Part shown: piece by piece, positions 15,153-24,078 of the stretch | Numbering within the stretch: position 1 is the first letter of the stretch | How the letters are laid out: the number at the start of each line of letters is the position of its first letter | DNA from: an uncultured Bacteroides sp. | Lineage (GTDB): Bacteria; Bacteroidota; Bacteroidia; Bacteroidales; Bacteroidaceae | DNA length: 33,548 nucleotides | Reading direction: 5' to 3' | Assembly (NCBI GenBank): GCA_947074295.1 | Contig: CAMTPC010000027.1 | Location: forward strand, 1 to 33,548 | The notes under the pieces: model-generated | Told to the model about the DNA's origin: nothing | Seen by the model: only the letters and a program-made list of their open reading frames with translations | The model's database searches: none | Position numbers and translations under genes: made by a program

Positions 15153-17144
15153 CTACTTATAGCCGTGTGGAGCGTTTGTATGATTATCAATATCAATACT
15201 GAATTTTTTCATATCTTCTAAATCATAAATGGGACGTTCCAGATCGCTAGGAATAGGTAAGCCCGAGAATTCTTGAAAATACAACAAACATCCATCGCGC
15301 CACCACATTGCGTCGCGTGTCTGCTGTTTTAACTTTGATTGTACTTCTAGGAATGTATCTTCATCTACATATGGTTGCATCTCATCCCACGTTTTTTGTA
15401 ACTCTCGTGCTTGATTCACTCCTTCGCTATAGCGATAGCACAATTCATCCCAAACAGTGCGACCACTTTGCATGGTATGTGTCCAGGGCACATGATGAAA
15501 CCATAATAAGAGTTCATCAGGACAAGTTGCTACATTATCATATAGTGCGCGGAGAGAATCGGGATATTGTGCCGTGGCATTGCTACCTGTATGACTACGG
15601 TCAAAACCTATTCCTTTGGTAGTGGCGCGATGATAGTATGAAGGCATCCAGTCGGGTCGTGCTCCTTCAATATCACACCATGGCTCTGGACCATAATGAT
15701 GTCCCCAAGCAAATAGATGATGAAGGCCAAGTGGCATCATGTAGTTTACTACTGCCTCACGACTATCGAGCATCATTTTTTTTACGGGAGTAACAAATGC
15801 CTCGTTCGTCGTGAAGGTTTGTTTAAGCCATTCATCTGCGATGATATCCGAGCCAAGTTTAGGATTCCAAGCCAAACGGCCATAAGCGTACCAGTTGGCC
15901 TGTCCGAAAGGGTGACCTGTCCAATTAGTGTCAGTACCGATATTGGCTACTCCTGCGATAGCATCTAGTGAAGTGGGTGGCACAAATTCAAAAAACTCTG
16001 TCCACATAGGAGCCAAATAGGCAAGGTGATTGGCATGTCCTAGGTATTCCTGTGTAACTTGAAATTCCACCATTTCATCCGTTTGCGGCAAAGCTCCAAA
16101 TAATGGGCTATACGGTTCGCGTGGTTGGAAATCTACGGGCCCATTCTTAATTTGGATTATCACGTTGTCACGAAACTCACCATCCAAGGGCTGAAACTCC
16201 AGATATGCTTGCTTCGCTCTATCCGCATCAGAAGGATCGTAAACGAAAGCGCGCCACATCACAGTTCCCTTATAGGGCTTCACGGCATCGGCCAGCATAT
16301 TAGCCCCTTCGGCATGGGTGCGGTTATAATCACAAGGACCTGGTTGTCCTTCCGAATTGGCTTTCACAAGGAATCCACCGAAATCAGGAATTAAGGTGTA
16401 GATTTCTTTTGCTTTATCTTTCCACCATTTTTGAACTTCTATATCTTGTGGATCGGCAGTCTCCAGACCGCCAATTGCCATAGGAGAAGCGAAGTTTACA
16501 GACAGAAAAGTTTGGATGCCATATGGACGGAACAGATCAGCCAAGCGCTGGACTTTCTTTAAATATTCGGTTGACAGGATTTCGGGTGAGGCATTCACAT
16601 TATTCAATACCACTCCGTTGATACCTATAGACGCATTGGCGCGAGCATATTCTTCATAACGTGGCGAGACAACCTCAGGTAGTTCTTCCCATTGCCACAA
16701 AGATTTTCCCGAATAACCCCTTTCTACCGATCCGTCTAAATTGTCCCAATGATTGAGCATGCGCATGCTATAAGCTGGGTTCTCGGTTACCTCTGTCATC
16801 GATTCACCTGTTTGTTGCGAACGAATCAGATGATAAGTAGCATATAATAATCCTACCTCAGTAGGCGATGAAAGAATATATTTCCCATTTTTTAGAGTAA
16901 TGGTATAGCCATCAGGTTTAAGATTCTTATTTTTCTGTAACTTAAGTTCAACTGGTGCACCCTGCCAACCTTTTTCCAATTCGTTGGTGGCAATAGTTAA
17001 AGTTGGGCTTTTGCGGGGTAGCTTTACCTCTGTGGTTTTTCCATTATTATCGTATTTCAACCACAGCCTGCTACCATCATCCGCTTTGGAGAATGATGTG
17101 ATTACCCAAAGCGCGATAAATAGTAAAATGAGCTTTCTGTTCAT
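15153..17144 (-). CDS. aguA: GH67 xylan alpha-glucuronidase
   Basis: This enzyme removes 4-O-methyl-glucuronic acid from the non-reducing end of xylo-oligosaccharides. The 663-aa product has a signal peptide (MNRKLILLFIALWVITSFSKA) and the GH67 architecture: N-terminal domain, central TIM barrel, C-terminal helical domain. The catalytic residues can be placed: acid Glu265 in KANSEGQPGP and bases Asp338 in NGPVDFQ and Glu366 in QVTQEYLG. Each is offset by 27 from Glu292, Asp365 and Glu393 of Cellvibrio japonicus GlcA67A as I recall them, a consistent alignment. It is the last gene of the operon; its ATG overlaps the stop of the upstream GH43 by four bases (ATGA), which suggests translational coupling. 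The signal peptide implies a periplasmic enzyme. GH67 acts on short oligosaccharides, consistent with action after import by SusCD. Confidence 0.96.
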   Translation of the reverse strand: MNRKLILLFIALWVITSFSKADDGSRLWLKYDNNGKTTEVKLPRKSPTLTIATNELEKGWQGAPVELKLQKNKNLKPDGYTITLKNGKYILSSPTEVGLLYATYHLIRSQQTGESMTEVTENPAYSMRMLNHWDNLDGSVERGYSGKSLWQWEELPEVVSPRYEEYARANASIGINGVVLNNVNASPEILSTEYLKKVQRLADLFRPYGIQTFLSVNFASPMAIGGLETADPQDIEVQKWWKDKAKEIYTLIPDFGGFLVKANSEGQPGPCDYNRTHAEGANMLADAVKPYKGTVMWRAFVYDPSDADRAKQAYLEFQPLDGEFRDNVIIQIKNGPVDFQPREPYSPLFGALPQTDEMVEFQVTQEYLGHANHLAYLAPMWTEFFEFVPPTSLDAIAGVANIGTDTNWTGHPFGQANWYAYGRLAWNPKLGSDIIADEWLKQTFTTNEAFVTPVKKMMLDSREAVVNYMMPLGLHHLFAWGHHYGPEPWCDIEGARPDWMPSYYHRATTKGIGFDRSHTGSNATAQYPDSLRALYDNVATCPDELLLWFHHVPWTHTMQSGRTVWDELCYRYSEGVNQARELQKTWDEMQPYVDEDTFLEVQSKLKQQTRDAMWWRDGCLLYFQEFSGLPIPSDLERPIYDLEDMKKFSIDIDNHTNAPHGYK

Positions 17145-18115
17145 TTGTCTAATCCTTCAATTGTGATGATATGTCCTTCTTTATCATACTCTAGTTCGCA
17201 TACCTTCAAGCTGCGCAGCCAGGTGCGACCGCCTGAGGGCGCGCTGTCGTGATGGAAAAGATACCATTTACCTTTGTATTCAATGATTGAATGGTGTGTG
17301 GTCCATCCTACAACAGGTGTCATTATTTTGCCTTGATAGGTGAAAGGGCCATAAGGATTGTCACCTGTGGCATAGCAAAGGTTGTGTGTATCTCCCGTTG
17401 AATAGCTGAAGTAGTATTTCCCATTATATTTATGCATCCAACTAGCCTCAAAGAAACGACGTTCGGTATCGTCGGCAGTAATTGGCATACCATTTTCATC
17501 TAAAATCATAATAGGTTTCGGCTCTTCCGCAAATTGCAACATATCATCCGTAAGCTTTACGATACGTGCAGGAATAGCAGGTTCGCCATCAGCAGGAAAA
17601 GTAGCACACTCCAATGCCTTGTTATCACAATAGCGTTGTAGTTGTCCGCCCCAAAGTCCGCCAAAATAGATATAATAACTTCCATCTTCTTCGAACACAG
17701 CAGGGTCGATACTGTAACTGCCACGAATAGGGTCGGGTTGTGGCTTGAAAGGTCCTGTTGGACTATCGCTTATGGCAACTCCCATCCGGAAGATGTCATT
17801 CTTATCTTTCAGAGGGAAATACATGTAATACTTGCCCTCTTTGCACGCCACATCGCAATCCCATAATTGTCTGCCAGCCCATGGGATATCATCTGTGTCA
17901 AGCACTACACCATAGTCAGTCACTTCGCCTTCCATCACATCATCTACTGAAAATACATGGTAGTCTTTCATGTTGAAATGATCGCCATTGTCATTTTCGG
18001 CTATACCGCTTTCCCAGTCATGCGAGGGATAAATATAAAGTTTGCCATCAAACACGTGTACTGAAGGATCAGCCATATAGTCATTAGGTACGAGATATCT
18101 TTTCTTTGTTTTCAT
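17141..18115 (-). CDS. Cytoplasmic GH43 beta-xylosidase / alpha-L-arabinofuranosidase
   Basis: This single-domain GH43 enzyme of 324 aa resembles subfamily 1. The catalytic acids are Asp16 in YMADPSVHV, Asp137 in YSIDPAVFEEDG and Glu223 in RFFEASWMHKYNG. From the start MKTKKRYLVPNDYMADPS there is no signal peptide, so it should work in the cytoplasm on xylobiose or arabinosylated xylo-oligosaccharides brought in by the symporter two genes upstream. The open frame extends to 18181, but the extra 22 residues include a non-conserved segment reaching back into the end of the GH10-GH43 gene; the ATG at 18115 places the DPS motif where this family normally has it. It overlaps the GH67 gene by four bases. 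Confidence 0.93.
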   Translation of the reverse strand: MKTKKRYLVPNDYMADPSVHVFDGKLYIYPSHDWESGIAENDNGDHFNMKDYHVFSVDDVMEGEVTDYGVVLDTDDIPWAGRQLWDCDVACKEGKYYMYFPLKDKNDIFRMGVAISDSPTGPFKPQPDPIRGSYSIDPAVFEEDGSYYIYFGGLWGGQLQRYCDNKALECATFPADGEPAIPARIVKLTDDMLQFAEEPKPIMILDENGMPITADDTERRFFEASWMHKYNGKYYFSYSTGDTHNLCYATGDNPYGPFTYQGKIMTPVVGWTTHHSIIEYKGKWYLFHHDSAPSGGRTWLRSLKVCELEYDKEGHIITIEGLDK

Positions 18116-18158
18116 AATAATTATTGTTTTAGTTTTTAAGTAGTTTAAGATGTTATGT

Positions 18159-20855
18159 TTAAATATAATTTGCAGTGGCATATATGCCTACCATGGTTCC
18201 GGTGAAACCTCCAGCTGTGCGTGTGCTTAGCAGGGCTGCTGAAACAGGATTCCCTACAGTGATCCACTCTTTTGTAGGATCGGTAGAATAGCTGAACATA
18301 TAGTTGACAGCATCCGTTCCCACTACTTTAAGATAGATTTTCGCATCGGTATCTATAGATGGTAGAGTAGCGCTTGAGGTTTCCTGCAGTACTCCTTGGC
18401 TGTATACGTTCAGTTTGATGCAAGGTTGGCCATTAACATTAATGGTTTTGCCAAATTGTATATTGCACTCATCGTTTTGAAACAAGACAAGGCCCGCCAT
18501 GTCCTCAGAAGTTTCTGGAATGAAGTTAAGTGCTGTTTGAGCAGTAAAAGTGTTTTCTGTAATCCAACGCCCAATAACAGCAGGTTGACGTTTGTCATTC
18601 AGTTTAATGCTGCTAGCCGAAAGTTTTAACTTACCTTTATTGTCTATCGAATAGCGTTCTACTTGTGGAGTACGTATAAAGAAGGCTTCTGTGGCTAAAC
18701 CATTCTTATCCCACAAAGGAGTTGGTGCGACAGGAGTTATTTGATATGGGATAGCTTCACCTTCAGGTAATATGACGGGTTGATTATCCTGCCAAGTAAC
18801 AGGGAGCATGAAAGTTTCGCGGCCCATCACATCATGACCGTCATAAAATGGGCGAACACCTAAAAAGACTGCATACCAATCACCTTCGGGAGTTTCTACC
18901 AAATCGGCATGGCCAACACAAGTTACGGGGTTCGGGCGATCCTCTGCCAAATCCTTCTGAGTCAAAATAGGATTGATAGCACAAGGCTTAAATGGCCCGA
19001 AAGGGCTGTCAGCGGTGAATATAACTTCGCGATGACCGGGACCTGTGCCCCCCTCGGCCGCCATCAAGTAATAGGTGTCATTTATATAATACAGATGAGG
19101 ACCTTCAATCCAAATTGGTTTCTCTGACTTATTGATACCACCATCAATAATCATTTTTTGTGGACCTACTGTCTGGCCATTCAGCCAGTCAAACTCACGA
19201 ATCCATATGGCGCGGTGTCCATTATATTCGGGTGTACCAGCCGGTGCATCATTATTAACGATATAGGCTTTTCCATCTTCTGCGAAGAAAAGACCTGGAT
19301 CAATTCCACCCACTTCGGGAAGATAAACAGGATCGCTCCATACACCCTTCTTGGGATCATCAGTAGTGACAAAGAAATTGCCTCCTCCATCTACATTGGT
19401 TGTAATTAGATAGAAAAGATTATTGTGAGGATTGTATTTGATGTCAGGCGCATAAATACCACCACTGATGCGAAGGCCTTCGCGCATGGGCAACTGTGAA
19501 GGTCGATTGAGCACATAGCCCAATTGATTCCAATTTTTCAAGTCTGTGCTGTGCCAGATAGGAATGGCAGGGAAGTAAGCAAATGAAGAATTAACAAGAT
19601 AATAATCATCACCTACACGACAAATACTAGGATCGGGATAACAGCCTGGCAGAATAGGATTGGCGATCAACGAATCTACTATTTCGCCTTGACCACCTGG
19701 TACAGGCACTTCATAAATGAATTCATCAAAAATGGCTATATTTGCTGAAAGCATTTCTTGAATGAATGGTTTAGGTTGATAATCACGATCGAAGATCAGG
19801 GGATATTCCTTACGCCCGCGAATGGGCCAGTTATTTTTCCAAGAATCACCATCGCTAACTCCCCACACAGTCACACGTTCAACAACATCGCTATGCTTCA
19901 TGAATAATTCGAAAAAATCACGCATACGTGCATTCCAGAGTTGTGCTACGCTATCGGGTAGGGTTTCAGGGTAAGGATTCAATGAGCTTTCATATTCGGC
20001 TCTATCCGCAATGTTGGCACCCATATTTACAGTTGGCAATGCAGTCATATCCCATTCAGTGATGTGAATCTTTGCACCTGTTCCAGCAAAAGCATTCATA
20101 CTTTTTTCGTAGTCTGTAATGGTTGGATAATCCAGTCCCATATGCCCTTGCATTCCAATCGCATCAATACGTAATCCACGATTCTTAAGGTCATTGGTCA
20201 TCCGTACAACACCATCGCGACGTCCAGCATCTTGCATACCATAATCATTATAATATAGTTCTGCATCAGGATCTGCTTCGTGCGCATACTGGAAGGCTAA
20301 AGGAATATATTCTTCACCTAGTATTTGATAGAACTTACTATTACGGTATGATCCATCACCTTCGAATGCTTCATTAACGACATCCCAACCATGTATGCGT
20401 CCTTTATAGCGTCCCACGATGGTGTAAATATGATCTTTCATACGCTGCTTCAATACTTCTGGGCTCACATTATTACCAAGCGAGTCAACGCAGAACCAAG
20501 GCGATAGTTGTGAATGCCAGATAAGGCAGTGTCCTATGATAAACATATTATTTTCTTCGCCATAATTAACAAACTCGTCTGCTAGGGTAAAATCGTAGCG
20601 ATTTTCTTCAGGATGTATCACTTCACTTTTCATACAGTTCTCAGCAACAATAGAGTTGAAGTGTTTTTTGACCAATGAATCTGCTTTAAGATCTTTCCCG
20701 GCTACTTGAGATGTATTAACGGCCACGCCCATGAGAAATTTCCCATCGGTAACTTCCTTGAGGGTTCGTTCAGTTTGTCGTTCAGCACGTTCGCGACTGC
20801 TACACGATATGGTTAGTAAAAGAACTAATAGTAATAAAGAGTTTTTCAAGTTCAT
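18159..20855 (-). CDS. Bifunctional GH10 xylanase - GH43 fusion lipoprotein
   Basis: This 898-aa protein joins an endo-xylanase to an exo-acting glycosidase. A lipoprotein signal ends at Cys18 ([14 protein letters not shown]). The GH10 domain (about 30-375) has acid/base Glu162 in [10 protein letters not shown] and nucleophile Glu267 in IHITEWDM. The GH43 domain (about 398-705) has Asp408 in CYPDPSICR, Asp519 in GGIDPGLFF and Glu584 in [11 protein letters not shown]-terminal beta-sandwich of GH43_C2 type follows (about 720-898). Unlike the other lipoproteins here, the residues after the lipid cysteine are not acidic (SSRERAER), so it is likely anchored facing the periplasm, where it would shorten imported xylo-oligosaccharides and release xylose or arabinose from the same molecule. 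It lies 28 bp after the symporter gene (counting from 20884) and 43 bp before the cytoplasmic GH43. All catalytic residues of both domains are intact. Confidence 0.95.
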   Translation of the reverse strand: MNLKNSLLLLVLLLTISCSSRERAERQTERTLKEVTDGKFLMGVAVNTSQVAGKDLKADSLVKKHFNSIVAENCMKSEVIHPEENRYDFTLADEFVNYGEENNMFIIGHCLIWHSQLSPWFCVDSLGNNVSPEVLKQRMKDHIYTIVGRYKGRIHGWDVVNEAFEGDGSYRNSKFYQILGEEYIPLAFQYAHEADPDAELYYNDYGMQDAGRRDGVVRMTNDLKNRGLRIDAIGMQGHMGLDYPTITDYEKSMNAFAGTGAKIHITEWDMTALPTVNMGANIADRAEYESSLNPYPETLPDSVAQLWNARMRDFFELFMKHSDVVERVTVWGVSDGDSWKNNWPIRGRKEYPLIFDRDYQPKPFIQEMLSANIAIFDEFIYEVPVPGGQGEIVDSLIANPILPGCYPDPSICRVGDDYYLVNSSFAYFPAIPIWHSTDLKNWNQLGYVLNRPSQLPMREGLRISGGIYAPDIKYNPHNNLFYLITTNVDGGGNFFVTTDDPKKGVWSDPVYLPEVGGIDPGLFFAEDGKAYIVNNDAPAGTPEYNGHRAIWIREFDWLNGQTVGPQKMIIDGGINKSEKPIWIEGPHLYYINDTYYLMAAEGGTGPGHREVIFTADSPFGPFKPCAINPILTQKDLAEDRPNPVTCVGHADLVETPEGDWYAVFLGVRPFYDGHDVMGRETFMLPVTWQDNQPVILPEGEAIPYQITPVAPTPLWDKNGLATEAFFIRTPQVERYSIDNKGKLKLSASSIKLNDKRQPAVIGRWITENTFTAQTALNFIPETSEDMAGLVLFQNDECNIQFGKTINVNGQPCIKLNVYSQGVLQETSSATLPSIDTDAKIYLKVVGTDAVNYMFSYSTDPTKEWITVGNPVSAALLSTRTAGGFTGTMVGIYATANYI

Positions 20856-20883
20856 AATTCTTGTTTTATGCGATTAGAAATAA

Positions 20884-22380
20884 TTAGTAGTCAGCCTTTT
20901 TTCTACGTTCAGCCAGTTCGGCCTGCATCTGTTCATTGTATTGTTTAGTAATGGGATAGAAATATAATGCTATCACACCGATGAAGAAGCAAATGGCTGG
21001 GATGATGCTTGATGAAAGCACTATACCTTGAACTGCAGTGGCGCTCTGCTCATTGCCGATGCCTGATATATAGCCAAAGCCTGTCAATAAGAAACCAAGG
21101 ATGGCACCACCAATACCTAGACCAGCTTTAAGCGCAAATACTACTCCTGCAAAAACAAAACCAGTTGCGCGACGATAGTTCACATATTCTGAATGGTCTG
21201 CAACGTCGGCAATCATGGCCCAAAGTAGTGGAACAGTAGGGGCATAGGCCAAACTTTTAAGGAAGTTGAGCACAAACATAGTTCTTACATCTGTTTCGTT
21301 AGGGAAATAGAAGAAAGCAGTAAAGATAGCTGTCAATGCCAAACATATTATGAATACACGTTTCTTTCCAAATTTATTGGCGAGGTATCGAGATAAGAAT
21401 AAAACCCCGAAGAACTGTACCAATGCTCCTAACATATTAAAAACCCCGAAACCTACTTCGTAAGAATTTTCAGGAGAATCAACTACCAAACCAAAAGCAT
21501 TAAGTATGGTATATCCTACTGTTCCCGTTGATTCTGTGTAGACCAGACCTATATTATCGAGGAATGCGAATAAGGCACCGCGGTCTACATAATTCTCAAA
21601 ATAGTAGTTCATGGCACTTCCCCACATGGCAAGTGTGGTGAAAAGAAAGAGTGTAAGTATGAACATTGCTCTCCATGGAATACTTTTGAAAATGTCCTTC
21701 ACATCTTTCCATGTATCACTCTTCTGACTAGCGGGCGGCGTGATACGTTCCTTTGAAGCAAAGAACGAAATCACTAGAAAGAAGAAACCAATGACAGCAA
21801 ATAAACTGATTGTACACAGCCATCCATGCCCTTTATCCTCACCATTGGAGAACTTACTAACTAATGGCAAAGTAAGTCCTTGTACTACAAATTGAGCGAT
21901 TGTGGCTGCTATAAAGCGTATTGAGGTAATACTGGTTCGCTCTTTGATATCGCTTGTCATAACACCTCCTAATGATGCATAGGGAGTGTTATTGAAAGAA
22001 TAAAGTGTCATCAACAGAGTGTAAGATATCGTAGCATATAATGCCACCATACCTTTTTCTTGAATATTGGGATTATAGAAAGCCAGTACATAGAACACCA
22101 TGAATGGCAATGCAGTCCAAAGCACCCAAGGGCGATATTTACCCCAGCGAGTTTTGGTGCGGTCTGATAAAAGACCCACTGCCGGATCAACAAAGGCATC
22201 CACCACGCGAGCAATCAACATCACACTACCGGCTATGGCTCCTTCTAACCCAAATATATCTGTGTAAAACTTGGTTTGGTAGATCATCATCATCTGGAAC
22301 ACAAAGTTCGCAGAGCAGTCACCGAGGCTATAGCCTATCTTTTCAGCCATTGAGACCTTTTGATTCATTGTATTATTCAT
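20884..22380 (-). CDS. GPH-family (MFS-type) sugar:cation symporter for xylo-oligosaccharides
   Basis: This inner-membrane transporter of about 498 aa has some 12 hydrophobic segments and belongs to the glycoside-pentoside-hexuronide:cation symporter family. The family signature is clear near the N-terminus: KIGYSLGDCSANFVFQ, then ARVVDAFVDPAVGLLSDRTKTRWGKYRPW. Given its xylanolytic neighbours it probably imports xylobiose or short arabinoxylo-oligosaccharides from the periplasm for the cytoplasmic GH43. The open frame begins at a TTG at 22407, but the ATG at 22380 (MNNTMNQKVSMAEKIGYS) is preferred and leaves a 30-bp gap after the esterase gene; the ATG at 22368 is also possible. Comparable symporters occur in other Bacteroidetes xylan loci. 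Confidence 0.93.
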   Translation of the reverse strand: MNNTMNQKVSMAEKIGYSLGDCSANFVFQMMMIYQTKFYTDIFGLEGAIAGSVMLIARVVDAFVDPAVGLLSDRTKTRWGKYRPWVLWTALPFMVFYVLAFYNPNIQEKGMVALYATISYTLLMTLYSFNNTPYASLGGVMTSDIKERTSITSIRFIAATIAQFVVQGLTLPLVSKFSNGEDKGHGWLCTISLFAVIGFFFLVISFFASKERITPPASQKSDTWKDVKDIFKSIPWRAMFILTLFLFTTLAMWGSAMNYYFENYVDRGALFAFLDNIGLVYTESTGTVGYTILNAFGLVVDSPENSYEVGFGVFNMLGALVQFFGVLFLSRYLANKFGKKRVFIICLALTAIFTAFFYFPNETDVRTMFVLNFLKSLAYAPTVPLLWAMIADVADHSEYVNYRRATGFVFAGVVFALKAGLGIGGAILGFLLTGFGYISGIGNEQSATAVQGIVLSSSIIPAICFFIGVIALYFYPITKQYNEQMQAELAERRKKADY

Positions 22381-22410
22381 ATTATTAGTTATTATATGTT
22401 GTTTCAAGAT

Positions 22411-24069
22411 TTATTGATTCTGCAAAACACTGGAGGCAATCCGTTGTCCGGGTGTTTTTTTGTCCAAAGGATGTATGTCGTTCCATTCTCCTGTATCACT
22501 GTTTTTGATTAAATATGTATTCTCATTAATCTCAGCGACTTTAGCTTGTTCTTCTCTCATCTCAGCCCAAGCTGCTCTTCCACCTTTATCATCCTTGTGC
22601 AAGAAATCGGCCAATTCTACAATATAAAAGGGGAGGGTAGGATCATGGAATGTGGTACGCCAATCTGCTATCATGCTGCTTAGTAAGGTGGAATACTCAT
22701 TTCTTCGGGAGACATTGGATTCACCCTGATACCATATTACACCATCTAAAGCGTAATTGCTTAACGGTGCAATCATAGCATTATAGAGACAAACGGGTTT
22801 ATAACAGAAAAACATCATTCCAGGCGCTGAAGGCATTTGTGCGCCCACTTTATGTTTCCAATTCCCTTCGAGATTTATTTCTTCATTTCCAGAAATCAGT
22901 TTATATGGTTTTTCGGGAACAAACTCAGGACGACCTCCGTTGCTGATGAGTCGTACTGTAATATTGTTCTTGCCTGGTTTTAGTAAATTAGCTGGAACTT
23001 TATAAATGCGAGGTGGATACCTGTATCCAGTAGTTCCCACAAATACACCATTAACATACACTGAGTCTGCATCTACAATGCATCCTAAACGTAGGGTGGC
23101 TTCTTTCCCATTCCAATTATCAGGAATATTTATATCTTTTCGAAACCAATGCGAACCATTGATGGCATTGTAACCGTTCGTACCCCAATCGGGGTTAAGA
23201 ATATCGACTTCCTCCCAATCGTTATCATTATAATCTGTAGCAAACCAAGGTGTACTTTCTTGTAGTCCTGCATCACCAGCATATAATGCGGCGTTCCAAT
23301 GTGCGAAGTTTTGTCCTTCTACCGCTTTGATCTGCTTACGATAGTTTTCATCTTCATAGCGGCGTTTATCATTAAGATAGAGTGGGAACGGCTGAAGCGC
23401 TTCTTCACTCATCCATGCCTCTACAGGAGTACCGCCCCAACTGGCATTAATCAGTCCCACAGGAACATTTGTAGTATTGATTAATTCTTTAGCAAAAAAG
23501 TAGGCTACTGCAGAAAAACTCATTACATTTTCTTGATTCAATTCTTTCCACATAGCCGGCTTAATGTCTTGTTGCGGTGCATTGAAATCAAACTCTTTTG
23601 GTATGATGATTTGTCTGACCAGTGGGTTTGAATACGATTTTATTTCTTCTTCGTAAGCTTCGGCTACTCGGCGAACTGGCAATTCCATATTCGATTGTCC
23701 AGAGCATAAGAATACATCACCGATATATATATCATTTAAGGTTATATCATTAATCTGCATCACATAAGGACCACCTGCTTGCAAAGCGGGCAAGATGATC
23801 TCCCATGTGCCATCGGCATTAGTTACTGTACTGAGTTTGTTCTTTAATTTACCGCCTTTTGATGAGGTTGGAGCGGCATTTTTTGAGAATGAAAGAACTA
23901 CAGTTTCATTGGCTTCAGCCGTTCCCCATATCTTTAAGGGCTTCTCTCTTTGCATCACCATCCCATCTGATAGGATAACAGGAAGTTTCACTTCTCCCCA
24001 ACTCGCTGTGGCGATGAAGAGAAGTACTATTATAACTATGTACCTGTGTAGATTCAATTTGGTGTTCAT
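22411..24069 (-). CDS. SASA-type acetylesterase (sialate O-acetylesterase family), likely acetylxylan esterase, short C-terminus
   Basis: This 552-aa protein carries an uncleaved-looking or cleavable signal (MNTKLNLHRYIVIIVLLFIATASWG) and an SGNH-type catalytic domain of the SASA family. Nucleophile Ser126 is in FLCSGQSNMELP and Asp531/His533 are in GEWNDIHPLDKK. A beta-rich module of GH2 sugar-binding type is inserted at about 255-375 (WFRKDINIPDNWNGKEATLRL; DADSVYVNGVFVG), usual for this family. In xylan loci such proteins are thought to remove acetyl groups from xylo-oligosaccharides. The chain stops about 20 residues after the catalytic His, whereas many family members, as I recall, continue for around 100 residues as a further beta-domain. 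No continuation is possible before the symporter gene. Probably periplasmic. Confidence 0.9.
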   Translation of the reverse strand: MNTKLNLHRYIVIIVLLFIATASWGEVKLPVILSDGMVMQREKPLKIWGTAEANETVVLSFSKNAAPTSSKGGKLKNKLSTVTNADGTWEIILPALQAGGPYVMQINDITLNDIYIGDVFLCSGQSNMELPVRRVAEAYEEEIKSYSNPLVRQIIIPKEFDFNAPQQDIKPAMWKELNQENVMSFSAVAYFFAKELINTTNVPVGLINASWGGTPVEAWMSEEALQPFPLYLNDKRRYEDENYRKQIKAVEGQNFAHWNAALYAGDAGLQESTPWFATDYNDNDWEEVDILNPDWGTNGYNAINGSHWFRKDINIPDNWNGKEATLRLGCIVDADSVYVNGVFVGTTGYRYPPRIYKVPANLLKPGKNNITVRLISNGGRPEFVPEKPYKLISGNEEINLEGNWKHKVGAQMPSAPGMMFFCYKPVCLYNAMIAPLSNYALDGVIWYQGESNVSRRNEYSTLLSSMIADWRTTFHDPTLPFYIVELADFLHKDDKGGRAAWAEMREEQAKVAEINENTYLIKNSDTGEWNDIHPLDKKTPGQRIASSVLQNQ

Positions 24070-24078
24070 GGTTTTCTA

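Noticed and set aside
18116-18181. N-terminal extension of the cytoplasmic GH43 overlapping the GH10-GH43 stop
   Set aside because: The extra residues are encoded by AT-rich intergenic DNA and shift the conserved YMADPS motif away from its normal position near the N-terminus.
22381-22407. TTG start giving nine extra residues to the symporter
   Set aside because: An ATG at 22380 follows and fits the family N-terminus better; the extension has no family-like sequence.
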